DNA of 64,000 nt from Mesorhizobium sp. NBSH29. Lineage in GTDB: Bacteria > Pseudomonadota > Alphaproteobacteria > Rhizobiales > Rhizobiaceae. Location of the stretch: the NCBI RefSeq assembly GCF_015500055.1, contig NZ_CP045492.1:1250501-1314500 (forward strand), in the 5' to 3' direction. Both the position numbers and the translations under genes were made by a program. Positions 51,457-61,437 of the stretch are shown here, piece after piece. Position 1 is the stretch's first letter; every line of letters begins with the position of its first letter. Under the pieces are notes generated by a model that had not been told where the DNA came from, made no database searches, and saw nothing but the letters and a program-made list of their open reading frames with translations.

Positions 51457-51998
51457 CGCGCCGTACATGGTCACTTGTCGGTGCCATCGCGATCGCTGCC
51501 ATCGCCCTCCCGGCGTTTGTCGAACTACCCACGGCGATCATCTGGAATGCCAGCCCATCCGCACCGATCGGGTTCTATCAGGTGCGGCCAGCGGAGCGTC
51601 TCGAAATCCCCGATCTTGTCGTCATAGATGCACCCGAACCGCTCGAACGCTTCGCCATCGAGCGTGGCTATCTGCCGCCCAATATCCCGTTGCTCAAACG
51701 CGTCGTTGGGCTTTCGGGACAGACGGTTTGCCGCATCGATCGCACAATCACCGTCGATGGCGTCGAGATCGGAGACGCACTCGAACGAGACACGTTCGAA
51801 CGCGCGATGCCGGTCTGGCAGGGCTGTCAGAGCATCGCTGGTGGCGAGGTCTTCCTCATGAACCGGGACGCCCGGAACAGTCTCGACGGGCGATATTTCG
51901 GGCCGATCCCGGCAAATTCAATCATCGGAACGGCAGTCCCGCTCTGGACCATTGAGTCCAGCACGGGCCGTTACCGATGGCGCGCCAGCACCGATTGA
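51453..51998 (+). CDS. traF: S26-family signal peptidase, TraF type
   Basis: From ATG 51453 the product is 181 residues: a signal-anchor helix (LVGAIAIAAIALPAFVELP), then NASPSAPIGFYQV with the nucleophilic Ser and LLKRVVGLSGQTVC with the general-base Lys, then MNRDARNSLDGRYFGPI. TraF peptidases mature and cyclise the TrbC pilin, encoded at 61105. Periplasmic face of the inner membrane. Confidence 0.88.
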   Translation: MTRRTWSLVGAIAIAAIALPAFVELPTAIIWNASPSAPIGFYQVRPAERLEIPDLVVIDAPEPLERFAIERGYLPPNIPLLKRVVGLSGQTVCRIDRTITVDGVEIGDALERDTFERAMPVWQGCQSIAGGEVFLMNRDARNSLDGRYFGPIPANSIIGTAVPLWTIESSTGRYRWRASTD

Positions 51999-52044
51999 TC
52001 GGCGCACTCAGCCTCCCTCCAACGCCAGATGAAAGGACATTTCC

Positions 52045-52383
52045 ATGGCACATATCGGACACTTCACCCGCACAAGAGATGGCTATTGCGGTCGGCTGAA
52101 AACGCTCACGCTCGACGCCGAACTGACACTTGTTCCGGCAGAGCGAACCGATGCCGAGAACGCACCCGACTATCGCGTCCATATCGGCAGCGACGAAAAG
52201 GAGCTGGAAGTCGGCGCAGGCTGGAAACGCACCGGCGAAAGGGCCGGCGTCTACGTTTCGGTGCTGATCGACGATCCGGCTTTGCCGCATCCGATCCACG
52301 CCAACCTCTTCCATTCGGTGAGCGACAACGATGCCTATCTCCTGACCTGGAACCGGCCACCCAAGCGCCGCGAAAAGGCGTAG
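52045..52383 (+). CDS. DUF736 family protein, copy 2
   Basis: The 112-residue product begins MAHIGHFTRTRDGYCGRLKT and carries VGAGWKRTGERAGVYVSVLI and HPIHANLFHSVSDNDAYLLT. It is the backbone copy, between TraF and the transglycosylase; it differs clearly from copy 1 at 44275, so the two are old paralogues. Confidence 0.85.
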   Translation: MAHIGHFTRTRDGYCGRLKTLTLDAELTLVPAERTDAENAPDYRVHIGSDEKELEVGAGWKRTGERAGVYVSVLIDDPALPHPIHANLFHSVSDNDAYLLTWNRPPKRREKA

Positions 52384-52387
52384 GTCG

Positions 52388-53146
52388 ATGCGCATTCCCG
52401 GTCATCGCGCAATTTCCTGGCGGCCTCATGCCGCCCGGCTGCTTGCTCTCCTTCTCCTTTCCGGCATCTTTTCCGGTGTTGCGTTGCCGACGATCACGGC
52501 CGCGCAAGGCACCCCAGCCGAGCGATCCGCGCAGCCTTCCTATGCGGCGCACGTCGCCGAAGCCTCGCAACGGTTTCGCATTCCGGAGCGCTGGATCCTC
52601 GCCGTTATGCAGGTCGAAAGCGCGGGCCGAACTCGTGCCGTCTCCAGCGCGGGTGCGATGGGACTGATGCAAATCATGCCCGAGACATGGGCCGAACTAA
52701 GCGCCCGCCACCGTCTCGGACGCGACCCATTCGATCCCCGTGCCAACATTCTCGGCGGCACGGCCTATCTGCGGGAGATGTACGATCGGTTCGGATCGCC
52801 CGGCTTCCTCGCGGCCTACAATGCCGGTCCGGTGCGCTACCAGCAGCACCTGGCGACCGGTCGCCCGCTGCCGCGCGAGACCCGCGTCTACATGGCGACA
52901 CTACTGCCGATGATCGGTCTGGCGTCACAGCACAATACCGTCACTGACACTGCGCTACCGCCCGATTGGCGCGAAGCCCCGCTGTTCGTCGAGCGCTCCC
53001 AGCGCAATTCAGCTGCAGATCGAATGCAGGACAAGCGCCGTTCGGCGAACGATCCACCGACACCGAAAGCGCGTGCCGATAACGCCGACGCCGCACAGCC
53101 CGGTGCCGTATTCGTCGCCCAATCGCGCATGGAAAAGTCGCCATGA
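52388..53146 (+). CDS. Lytic transglycosylase (SLT domain)
   Basis: The 252-residue product begins with a signal peptide (hydrophobic LLALLLLSGIFSGVALP). The SLT domain has AVMQVESAGRTRAVSSAG with the catalytic Glu, AMGLMQIMPETW, FDPRANILGGTAYLREM and AAYNAGPVRYQ. It opens peptidoglycan for the conjugation machine. The tail is polar and disordered. Confidence 0.88.
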   Translation: MRIPGHRAISWRPHAARLLALLLLSGIFSGVALPTITAAQGTPAERSAQPSYAAHVAEASQRFRIPERWILAVMQVESAGRTRAVSSAGAMGLMQIMPETWAELSARHRLGRDPFDPRANILGGTAYLREMYDRFGSPGFLAAYNAGPVRYQQHLATGRPLPRETRVYMATLLPMIGLASQHNTVTDTALPPDWREAPLFVERSQRNSAADRMQDKRRSANDPPTPKARADNADAAQPGAVFVAQSRMEKSP

Positions 53147-53245
53147 CGTCAGGACGCGCATTTCGCACTTTCGGAAGCAGCAGCGCAGCGTGGCGTGTGC
53201 TGAGGGGAGTGACAGACGACGAAGGAAGGGGATGGCAGGATAAAA

Positions 53246-53377
53246 GGCCGCGATGTGCGGCCATGGGCGGTTGTGGTTTTTCAAGGGGTTACATTGCGCA
53301 AGCGCGATGTGTGCAACTTGGCCGCAGCCTGCCACTTCCCATCTTTCGCAGCGAGTTCAAAGCAATAGCGCGATGTG
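53246..53377. other. Candidate oriT region upstream of the relaxase
   Basis: CGCGATGTG occurs three times in direct orientation: 53249-53257, 53303-53311 and 53369-53377. The first copy lies inside GGCCGC-gatgt-GCGGCC (53246-53262), and a TTGCGCAA palindrome (53294-53301) abuts the second. The region lies directly before the relaxase gene and after the transglycosylase gene, where this transfer module would be nicked. The nick site is not identified. Confidence 0.5.
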
Positions 53378-53390
53378 CGAGGTCTGCGTC

Positions 53391-55130
53391 ATGAGCGGCG
53401 ATGACGAGTTCCGCATCCGACCCGGGCGCATTCGATCATCGTCCAGTCAGCGCGCGCGACCCTTCATCGCTCAAGCGTTGGCAGCCGCTCAAAAGGCAGG
53501 CGGTGCCGTCTCGCGCAGGGGAACGATCGGTCCCCGCAATCGCTCTCGCTTTGGGCGCGGTCAGCGGGCAACGGTGCAAGCCAATCGCTTCATCACGGCG
53601 CGCTCGCGTGGCGCTGTCGTCAAGGCGCGCGTCGTTCGCAACAATGGACGCAGCGCACCACTCGCCACCCATCTTTCCTACTTGCGCCGCGAAGGCGTGA
53701 CCCGTGACGGAGAGAAGGCACGGCTGTTCGGGCCAGATGACGAAGAGATGGACGCAAAAGCATTCGCCGAGCGCTGCGAGGATGACCGCCACCATTTTCG
53801 TTTCATCGTCTCGCCCGATGACCCGTGGGAGATGGCGGACCTTCGATCCTTCACCGCCGATCTTGCCGGACAGATGGAAAGGGATCTCGGCACGAAACTC
53901 GACTGGGTCGCCGTCGATCATTGGAACACCGAGCACCCACATATCCACCTTATCGTGCGAGGTGTGCAGGATGATGGCGAGGACCTCGTTATTTCTCGCG
54001 ATTACATCAAGGAGGGTATGCGGGATCGTGCGCGCGATTTCATCACGCTGGAACTCGGACCGCGCACCAATCTCGACATCCGCAGCGCTCTCGAGCGGCA
54101 AATCGAAAGCGAGCGATGGACCAGTCTGGACCGACAGCTTGAGAGAGACGGCAATCGACATGGCATCATCGATCTCGCACCCCAACCCGGCCGTCAGCCC
54201 GATGATCATCACGCACTGAAAGTAGGACGGCTGCGCAAGCTGGAATCGCTTGGCCTCGCCGACCAGATCGGCCCCGGCCAATGGGTGATGGACGAGAGCG
54301 CCGAGACGACCTTGCGGGAACTTGGCGAGCGCGGCGACATCATCAAGCGCATTCATCGCGGTCTCACGGAACGCGGCATCGAACGCGGTGCTTCGAGCTA
54401 TGTACTGGCAGGCGAGAGCCTTGGTGATCCCGTTATCGGTAGGTTGGTCGATCGCGGTCTCGACGACGAATTGAAGGGAACCGCCTTTGCCGTGATCGAT
54501 GGTGTCGATGGTCGCACCCATCATATCCGGTTGCCCCATCTTGATGCTGCCGGAGACAGCGCGCCAGGTTCGATCGTTGAGTTGCGCACGTTCGATGACG
54601 CCAAGGGACGTAGGCGGGTGGCCCTCGCCGTCCGCTCCGATCCATCAATCGAACAGCAGGTAACCGCATCGGGAGCGACCTGGCTCGACTGGCAGGCCAT
54701 CGCGCGGGAACCGACGCCGCTTGCTGGGGGTGGCTTTGGCGCAGAGGTCAGTGACGCTCTAAACCAGCGCGCCGAGCATCTGATCGGTGAGGGTCTGGCG
54801 AAGCGACAGGGCCAGCGCGTGATCTTCAATCGCGATCTTCTCAACACACTGCGCAAGCGCGAGCTGGATGCGGTGGGCGAAAAACTCGCGGACGAAATCG
54901 GCCGTCCGCACGCGCCGTCAGCGACCGGCGAATATGTCGCCGGCACTTATCAGCGGCGCATCGCTCTCGCATCGGGTCGTTTCGCGATGATCGATGACGG
55001 ACTCGGCTTCCAGCTCGTGCCATGGACACCCTCCATCGAGAAACACCTTGGCAAACATATCTCCGGCATCGCGCGCGGCAATGGCGGCGTCGATTGGGAT
55101 TTCGGACGAAACCGAGGGCTAGGTCTCTAA
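53391..55130 (+). CDS. DUF3363 relaxase/mobilisation nuclease (VirD2-like)
   Basis: From ATG 53391 (MSGDDEFRIRPGRIRSS) the product is 579 residues; the frame upstream runs through the oriT-like repeats. A low-complexity basic N-terminus is followed by NNGRSAPLATHLSYLRREGV, then VDHWNTEHPHIHLIVRG with the HxH metal motif at about 180, and YIKEGMRDRARDFITLELG. The DUF3363 C-terminal half follows. It should nick at oriT and pilot the strand. Confidence 0.85.
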   Translation: MSGDDEFRIRPGRIRSSSSQRARPFIAQALAAAQKAGGAVSRRGTIGPRNRSRFGRGQRATVQANRFITARSRGAVVKARVVRNNGRSAPLATHLSYLRREGVTRDGEKARLFGPDDEEMDAKAFAERCEDDRHHFRFIVSPDDPWEMADLRSFTADLAGQMERDLGTKLDWVAVDHWNTEHPHIHLIVRGVQDDGEDLVISRDYIKEGMRDRARDFITLELGPRTNLDIRSALERQIESERWTSLDRQLERDGNRHGIIDLAPQPGRQPDDHHALKVGRLRKLESLGLADQIGPGQWVMDESAETTLRELGERGDIIKRIHRGLTERGIERGASSYVLAGESLGDPVIGRLVDRGLDDELKGTAFAVIDGVDGRTHHIRLPHLDAAGDSAPGSIVELRTFDDAKGRRRVALAVRSDPSIEQQVTASGATWLDWQAIAREPTPLAGGGFGAEVSDALNQRAEHLIGEGLAKRQGQRVIFNRDLLNTLRKRELDAVGEKLADEIGRPHAPSATGEYVAGTYQRRIALASGRFAMIDDGLGFQLVPWTPSIEKHLGKHISGIARGNGGVDWDFGRNRGLGL

Positions 55131-55160
55131 CGGCGACCATCGCCGGGAAAGGAAAGGAAC

Positions 55161-57146
55161 ATGCAAGCGACAAAGATCCTCTGGGGTCAGATCATTATCG
55201 TCTCGTTGATCGTCCTCATTACGACATGGACAGCGACCCAATGGACCGCTCTGCGGCTCGGCTTCCAGCCGCAGCTCGGCGAACCCTGGTTCGAGTTTCT
55301 TGGGTGGCCGGTCTATTATCCGCCGTCCTTCTTCTGGTGGTGGTATGCCTATGACGCCTACGCTCCACTGATTTTCATCGAAGGTGCGGTCATCGCGGCA
55401 TCAGGTGGGTTCCTCGCAGTAGGCGTGGCGATCTTTATGTCAGTCTTGCGTGCGCGGGAGGCGCAGGATGTCGATACCTACGGATCGGCCCGCTGGGCGG
55501 AGACGCGAGACGTCAAAAGTGCCGGGCTCTTTAATCCGGATGGGGTGGTGCTCGGCAGGTTCGACCGCTCTTACATTCGGCATGATGGACCCGAACATGT
55601 GTTGTGTTTCGCGCCGACGCGCAGCGGCAAGGGTGTCGGGCTCGTCATCCCGTCGCTGCTGACCTGGCCTGGCTCAGCCATCGTCCACGATATCAAGGGT
55701 GAGAATTGGCATCTCACATCTGGCTTTCGCGCGCGCCATGGCCGCGTGCTACTGTTCGATCCGACCAACACCAGTTCGGCGGCCTATAATCCTCTACTCG
55801 AAGTGAGGCGCGGCGAATGGGAAGTGCGTGACGTTCAGAACATTGCCGACATCCTGGTTGACCCGGAAGGGTCGCTGGAAAAACGAAATCACTGGGAGAA
55901 GACCAGCCATGCGCTTCTGGTCGGTGCGATCCTGCACGTGCTCTATGCCGAAGCCGACAAGACGCTCGCTGGCGTCGCCAATTTTCTGTCAGATCCCAAA
56001 CGCGGCATCGAACTGACGCTCAAGGCTATGATGGTCACAGCCCATCTCGGCGAGGCCGGTCCGCATCCCGTGATCGCCAGCGCGGCGCGCGAGTTGCTGA
56101 ACAAGTCTGGCAACGAACGCTCCGGAGTTCTCTCGACGGCGATGTCGTTTCTCGGTCTGTATCGCGACCCAGTAGTCGCCAAAGTTACAAGGCGCTGTGA
56201 CTGGCGCATTGCGGATCTCGTCGAAAGCCCGGACCCGGTCACGCTCTACCTCGTGGTGCCCCCGTCGGACATCAATCGTACCAAGCCGCTGATCCGCCTG
56301 ATCCTCAATCAGATCGGTCGGCGATTGACGGAAGACCTGGCCGGGCATGATCGGCGTCACCGTCTGCTCTTGATGCTCGATGAGTTCCCGGCACTCGGCC
56401 GTCTCGACTTCTTCGAGAGTGCGCTCGCCTTCATGGCTGGCTACGGTCTCAAGAGCTTTCTGATCGCACAGTCGCTCAATCAGATCGAGAAGGCCTATGG
56501 CCCGAACAACTCCATCCTCGACAATTGCCATGTCCGGGTGAGTTTCGCCACCAATGATGAGCGAACCGCCAAACGCGTGTCGGACGCGCTCGGCACGGCG
56601 ACCGAATTGCGCGCGATGAAGAACTATGCCGGGCATCGCCTGTCACCTTGGCTTGGCCATTTGATGGTCAGTCGGCAGGAAACGGCACGCCCGCTACTCA
56701 CACCCGGCGAGGTAATGCAATTGTCGCCCGCCGACGAAATCGTCATGGTCGCGGGCACGCCGCCGATCAGGGCGAAGAAGGCGCGCTACTTTGAAGATGC
56801 GCAGTTCCAGGCTCGCATTCTGACACCACCCGTTCTCAAGGATTCCGTAAGGAGACATGCGGATGACTGGAGCGCGCGACCATTGCCGCCACGACCGGAA
56901 ATCGTCGATCCGGTGTCTCATTCCGATCAAGACGGAGACGGCGAGACTCAACATGAACAACGCAAGCAAGCGGAGCTCGACCAAGCAAACGCGCCGGATC
57001 AGGTCAAGCCGGTTGGCAACGAGTTCGAACCCGATCTGAAAAGACCACCCACAGACCGCGCGACGCAACTCCGTCTGTTCGACCAGCAGGCGCGTCAGAG
57101 TGCTCAAAGAGCCTCGCTCGATCCGGGCGACGGCTTGGATATGTGA
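55161..57146 (+). CDS. traG: TraG/VirD4 coupling protein
   Basis: The 661-residue product starts after AAAGGAA. Two or three N-terminal membrane segments (to about residue 95) precede VLCFAPTRSGKGVGLVIPSL (Walker A, about 151), IVHDIKGENWHLTSGFRA, and LLMLDEFPALGRLDFFE (Walker B). It links the relaxosome to the Trb secretion channel and drives DNA export. The C-terminal 80 residues are polar. Confidence 0.9.
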   Translation: MQATKILWGQIIIVSLIVLITTWTATQWTALRLGFQPQLGEPWFEFLGWPVYYPPSFFWWWYAYDAYAPLIFIEGAVIAASGGFLAVGVAIFMSVLRAREAQDVDTYGSARWAETRDVKSAGLFNPDGVVLGRFDRSYIRHDGPEHVLCFAPTRSGKGVGLVIPSLLTWPGSAIVHDIKGENWHLTSGFRARHGRVLLFDPTNTSSAAYNPLLEVRRGEWEVRDVQNIADILVDPEGSLEKRNHWEKTSHALLVGAILHVLYAEADKTLAGVANFLSDPKRGIELTLKAMMVTAHLGEAGPHPVIASAARELLNKSGNERSGVLSTAMSFLGLYRDPVVAKVTRRCDWRIADLVESPDPVTLYLVVPPSDINRTKPLIRLILNQIGRRLTEDLAGHDRRHRLLLMLDEFPALGRLDFFESALAFMAGYGLKSFLIAQSLNQIEKAYGPNNSILDNCHVRVSFATNDERTAKRVSDALGTATELRAMKNYAGHRLSPWLGHLMVSRQETARPLLTPGEVMQLSPADEIVMVAGTPPIRAKKARYFEDAQFQARILTPPVLKDSVRRHADDWSARPLPPRPEIVDPVSHSDQDGDGETQHEQRKQAELDQANAPDQVKPVGNEFEPDLKRPPTDRATQLRLFDQQARQSAQRASLDPGDGLDM

Positions 57147-57156
57147 GGGCACGGCG

Positions 57157-57582
57157 ATGAAACAACACAAGAAACAGCGCCTCTCCGTCTATCTCGATCC
57201 CGACATCATGGCGACACTTGCCGACTATGCCGCACGACGCGATCACTCACGATCGCTGGTCGCCGAAGCCGCCATCGCATCGTTCCTGTCGCCCGATGCG
57301 GCGGAACGGCAGGAGGCGGCAACCACCAAGCGTCTCGATCAGATCGACAGGCGTATCGCGCGCATCGAACGCGACGCAGGTATCTCGGTTGAAACGTTGG
57401 CGGTGTTCATCCGGTTCTGGCTGGCGACAACACCGCCTTTGCCGGAACCGCAACAGCTTGCGGCCAAGGCTCAGGCCGGAAGGCGCTATGATGCATTCGT
57501 TGCCGCCCTCGGGCGACGAATCGCGCAGGGACCGAAGCTGCGGCAGGAGATTTCAGAGGACCTACCGGATCAGAAAAACTAG
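57157..57582 (+). CDS. CopG-family RHH protein of the transfer operon
   Basis: From ATG 57157 the product is 141 residues: KKQRLSVYLDPDIMATLADY and RRDHSRSLVAEAAIASFLSP at the N-terminus give the RHH fold, followed by a coiled-coil-like stretch (RLDQIDRRIARIERDAG) and a longer tail. In related elements it lies directly before trbB; here a 2.5-kb insertion separates them. It probably regulates transfer genes or helps form the relaxosome. Confidence 0.8.
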   Translation: MKQHKKQRLSVYLDPDIMATLADYAARRDHSRSLVAEAAIASFLSPDAAERQEAATTKRLDQIDRRIARIERDAGISVETLAVFIRFWLATTPPLPEPQQLAAKAQAGRRYDAFVAALGRRIAQGPKLRQEISEDLPDQKN

Positions 57583-57764
57583 CGCGTACTATGAATTGCC
57601 CTGCGCAACTTTATCTCGAAACGGAAACTCATGCATTGTGCAACGAATGACGGGAACGAGCCCTTAGTGATCGGGTCTTGTGATACAGCTAATGGCGGTT
57701 TGTCGACGATGACGGGCGTGGAGTGTGCTATGGTGCATTTTTCGTAACCGCGAGGGACATAGGG

Positions 57765-58856
57765 ATGATGATGTTGCAACGACGGACACTATTGGCATCG
57801 GGTCTGTCGGTTGCCGCACTTGGCGCGGTTGGGATTGGTTTGTGGCCGCGCCTTGATGCCTACGAAGACGAAGCAGAACGCCAGCGACAGCTGCTGTTGT
57901 CCGACCCGACGCTGGCGGAGCTTGTGCGAATGGCGACGTTGGCAGCCAACGGTCACAACACGCAGCCGTGGATGTTCCGGCTGGATGAAGAAAGGGTTCA
58001 AATCCTTCCCGATATGTCGCGTCGCACCGAAGTGGTCGATCCTGACGACCATCATCTTTACACCAGTCTGGGGTGCGCCGCCGAAAACCTTGTCATTGCG
58101 GCGCAGGCACACGGTCGGACAGCGGACCTCAGTGTCGAAACCGGCGCTGAGACGTCGATTGATATCGAGTTTCGAAGCGGGTCGGCAAATGTGTCCGCTC
58201 TTTATCAGGCGATCCCTCTGCGCCAATCGACGCGTTCCGCATATGATGGCCAGCCCGTATCCGCTGCCGATATCGACCAGTTGACCAAGGCTGCTAAGGA
58301 AGAGGGTGTATCGGTTTTGATCTTTACCGAGGCGTCCGACCGCGAGGCCATCCTTGAGTTTGTTGTCGAGGGCAATAGCGCACAGATGGACGATGCGGCC
58401 TTTGTCGATGAGCTGCGTGCCTGGATCAGGTTCAGTCCCGATCAGGCGCTATCCTCCAAGGATGGGCTATTTGCTGCCTGTTCCGGGAATCCGGTTATGC
58501 CCGGTTGGATCGGCGGGGCGATGTTTGATGTCGTATTTTGAAAAGACAGCGAAAACGAAAAATACCGGGATCATATCCGGTCATCTGCCGGGGTTGCGGT
58601 ATTTGTCGGTGACAGCGCTGATCCGAAGCATTGGATCAAGGTGGGGCGTAGCTTTCAACGGTTCGCATTGCAGGCCACGGCCATGGGAATCCGGACAGCA
58701 CATATCAACCAACCTATCGAGGTTCCGGCGGTTCGATCGGAATTTGCAGATTGGCTGGGGATACCGGATGCCCGCCCCGATCTGGTGGTGCGCTTCGGTC
58801 GCGGGCCCACGTTACCAATGTCCCTGAGACGTCCCGTGGCTGAAATAGTGGTTTAG
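57765..58856 (+). pseudogene. Acg/nitroreductase-like FMN protein gene with an internal TGA
   Basis: A Tat-type leader (MLQRRTLLASGLSVAALGA) opens the frame; TLAANGHNTQPWMFRLDEER and PLRQSTRSAYDGQP suit the nitroreductase/Acg family. TGA at 58539-58541 ends the frame after GGAMFDVVF. The identical frame continues as KDSENEKYRDHIRSSAGVAV and runs through VGRSFQRFALQATAMGIRTA to TAG near 58856. Restoring one sense codon (CGA, for example) gives a full protein of about 363 residues. It is cargo between copG and trbB, probably inactivated by a point mutation. Confidence 0.7.
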
Positions 58857-58887
58857 GTCAGAGTGGTGAAGCAACCTCAATACGCAC

Positions 58888-59838
58888 ATGCAGAATGACC
58901 TGATCAATCAGCTCGCCCTTTTCCAACTCGTCGTGCCGCTCGGTTTAATGATCCTGAATGCTGTGATCCCCGTGGCAGGTAAGGTTGGCGTTCTACTGCG
59001 GACAGCAACAATCCTGAGCCTGTTGTTTTACACCGCCCTTGCGGGGATTTGGCTGTTTCCGCCTTGGTGGGCACCCATCGTCTTCGCGCTTGTGCAAATC
59101 GCCATTGCAGGGTGGCAGCTTCACAAAGTTTTCACGAAGGGACCTGCCCGGTCCGTTTGGCGCATTGGTGAGGCTATCGCTGCGCTGATCGCTGTTATCG
59201 GTATCGGGCTTCTCATACTGCCCGCGATGCAAGGCCGGACGCCGCCGGACGTGGCAATCGACCTCGCCATGCCACTTGGCCCCGGTCGATATCTGGTGAT
59301 CAGTGGCGGAGCGGCTCCGCAGATCAATTCACATTTCTTCACACTCAATCTGCCGCGTGCGGTCGATTTCAGAGGCCAAAGCTACGGTCTCGACATTATC
59401 GGAATCAATGCGGCAGGGCTGCGCACCTGGGGCATCTCACCTGCCGATCCGAGTCTCTACGAGATTTACGGTGCTGACATACTGGCCCCTTGCGCCGGGA
59501 CCGTTCTGGTCGCCATCGACGGTGTACCCGACAATCTGGTGCCGGTTATGAACCGGGACTCCATGACCGGAAACAGCGTCGTGCTAGAGTGCGACGGTTT
59601 GGCCGTGGTCCTCGCGCATTTCATTCCGGGCAGCTTAACAGTTGCGGAGGGCGATGCCGTCGAGGTGGGGCAGAAGATCGCGAAAGTTGGCAATTCCGGA
59701 AACTCGGGCGAGCCGCATCTGCATGTGCATGTCCAAACGATTGGACCCGACGATGCACCGTTGTCAGGAGATCCGCTCTGGCTGACCATCGAGGATGATT
59801 TCCCGGTGCGGAACACGCGCTTTGTAGTGCGGCCTTAA
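58888..59838 (+). CDS. Membrane-anchored M23-type peptidase (LytM-like), zinc ligand uncertain
   Basis: The 316-residue product has about four membrane helices in its first 115 residues. The remainder is an M23 fold: FRGQSYGLDIIGIN in the place of the usual HxGxD, VLAPCAGTV-like sequence (ADILAPCAGTVLVAIDG), VVLAHFIPGSLTVAEGDAV, and GNSGNSGEPHLHVHVQ with the HLHxH pair. The usual first His appears to be Tyr or absent, so catalytic ability is doubtful. It forms a two-gene insertion with the broken nitroreductase-like gene. Confidence 0.65.
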   Translation: MQNDLINQLALFQLVVPLGLMILNAVIPVAGKVGVLLRTATILSLLFYTALAGIWLFPPWWAPIVFALVQIAIAGWQLHKVFTKGPARSVWRIGEAIAALIAVIGIGLLILPAMQGRTPPDVAIDLAMPLGPGRYLVISGGAAPQINSHFFTLNLPRAVDFRGQSYGLDIIGINAAGLRTWGISPADPSLYEIYGADILAPCAGTVLVAIDGVPDNLVPVMNRDSMTGNSVVLECDGLAVVLAHFIPGSLTVAEGDAVEVGQKIAKVGNSGNSGEPHLHVHVQTIGPDDAPLSGDPLWLTIEDDFPVRNTRFVVRP

Positions 59839-60125
59839 ACGATGCAGATCGGGGCATACTAACGAAGCAGCACGTCAGCCGTCGTCATAGCAGCCATTCG
59901 CTCGCCTGAAGCAACCTCGCGCTTTGTCCGCAGAGCCGACGATGGTCGACCGCGCCAAGAACGTCCGCAAGCCAGCGTCTCTCTAAGCAAACCCGCCGTT
60001 TCCCTGTCTTAATACGCCACCGCCCTACTACGCCCTTGACGCTGTTGCGCCGCCCCGATTTCCGGTTCTTTTAATCGTCCCCAATCCGGGACCGTCATCT
60101 GACGTCCCTCCACACGGGGACGCGC

Positions 60126-61112
60126 ATGACGATAACTTTTCAACAATCCAAGGCGGTCTCACGCGGCAGCCGCATGCTGCGCACCGCACTTGGTTCGGCG
60201 ATCGCCGGATATCTCGACGATGCGCAAATCGTCGAGGTGATGCTCAACCCTGACGGGCGGCTCTGGATCGACCGGCTGTCCGAGGGCCTTTGTGCAACTG
60301 AAGACCATTTGTCCGCTGCAGATGGCGAGCGCATCATCCGTCTGGTCGCCCATCATGTCGGCGCCGAGGTTCATTCAGGCGCGCCCCGTGTATCGGCCGA
60401 ACTGCCCGAGACGGGAGAACGTTTCGAAGGATTGCTGCCGCCCGTCGTGGCCGCGCCCACCTTCGCGATCCGCAAACCGGCCGTCGCCGTCTTCACACTC
60501 GAAGATTACGTGGCAGCCGAAATCATGTCCGAGGCACAGGCCTCGACTTTGCGTGTCGCGGTCGCAGAGCGCCGGAACATCCTGGTTGCCGGTGGGACAT
60601 CGACCGGCAAGACCACGCTGACCAATGCACTCCTGGCCGAGGTCGCCAAGACCGATGATCGCGTCATCCTGATCGAGGATACGCGAGAGCTGCAATGTGC
60701 CGCGCCCAATCTGGTAGCGCTGCGCACCAAGGACAATGTGGCCTCGCTCTCCGACCTTGTGCGGTCCTCGCTGCGGCTGCGCCCCGACCGCATTCCGATC
60801 GGCGAGGTACGCGGATCGGAGGCTCTCGATCTCCTCAAGGCCTGGGGCACGGGCCATCCGGGCGGCATCGGCACCATCCATGCCGGGACGGCGCTGGGTG
60901 CCCTGCGCCGCATGGAGCAACTCATCCAGGAAGCCGTCGTCACGGTGCCCCGCGCGCTGATTGCAGAGACCATCGATCTGGTCGCCGTCCTGTCGGGACG
61001 CGGGTCCGCACGTCGCCTGGCAGAACTCGCGCGCGTCGATGGCCTCACCCCGGCCGGCGACTACCGCCTCACATCCACAAACCAAGTCTCAGAAGGAACC
61101 GCCGATGCCTGA
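60126..61112 (+). CDS. trbB: TrbB conjugal transfer ATPase (VirB11 type)
   Basis: The 328-residue product has [15 protein letters not shown] near the start, [17 protein letters not shown] (Walker A, about 158-174), the Asp box in [34 protein letters not shown] (Walker B) and [18 protein letters not shown] (His box). It powers pilus assembly and secretion on the cytoplasmic face. GGGGACG just before the start is complementary to CGTCCCC at 60076-60082. Confidence 0.9.
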   Translation: MTITFQQSKAVSRGSRMLRTALGSAIAGYLDDAQIVEVMLNPDGRLWIDRLSEGLCATEDHLSAADGERIIRLVAHHVGAEVHSGAPRVSAELPETGERFEGLLPPVVAAPTFAIRKPAVAVFTLEDYVAAEIMSEAQASTLRVAVAERRNILVAGGTSTGKTTLTNALLAEVAKTDDRVILIEDTRELQCAAPNLVALRTKDNVASLSDLVRSSLRLRPDRIPIGEVRGSEALDLLKAWGTGHPGGIGTIHAGTALGALRRMEQLIQEAVVTVPRALIAETIDLVAVLSGRGSARRLAELARVDGLTPAGDYRLTSTNQVSEGTADA

Positions 61113-61437
61113 ATCTTCCCGTCCATTTCGCCGCCGGTTTGACGCGATCTGCATCGCGACGTTTGTCTCCCTCACTATGGCCTCGACCGCACAGGCCGCC
61201 GGGTCATCCATGCCGTGGGAAGCGCCGCTGCAATCAATCCTGGAATCGATCGAAGGCCCGGTCGCCAAAATAATCGCTGTAATGATCATCATCATTACCG
61301 GTCTGACGCTCGCCTTCGGTGACACGTCAGGTGGTGCGCGGCGGCTGATCCAGATCGTCTTCGGCCTGTCGATCGCGTTCGCCGCATCCAGCTTCTTCCT
61401 GTCGTTCTTTTCTTTTGGCGGTGGGGCGGTAATCTGA
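61105..61437 (+). CDS. trbC: TrbC conjugal pilin
   Basis: From ATG 61105, overlapping trbB by 8 bases, the product is 110 residues: a basic leader, a signal-type hydrophobic stretch ending AAGSSMPWEAP, then two membrane helices (IIAVMIIIITGLTLAFG; FGLSIAFAASSFFLSFF). This is the TrbC/VirB2 pilin pattern; TraF at 51453 would process it. The stop overlaps trbD. Confidence 0.88.
   Translation: MPESSRPFRRRFDAICIATFVSLTMASTAQAAGSSMPWEAPLQSILESIEGPVAKIIAVMIIIITGLTLAFGDTSGGARRLIQIVFGLSIAFAASSFFLSFFSFGGGAVI

Noticed and set aside
53143-53394. 83-codon frame between the transglycosylase and relaxase genes
   Set aside because: It overlaps the transglycosylase stop (ATGA) but its sequence is unconvincing and it runs through the oriT-like repeats; non-coding is more likely.
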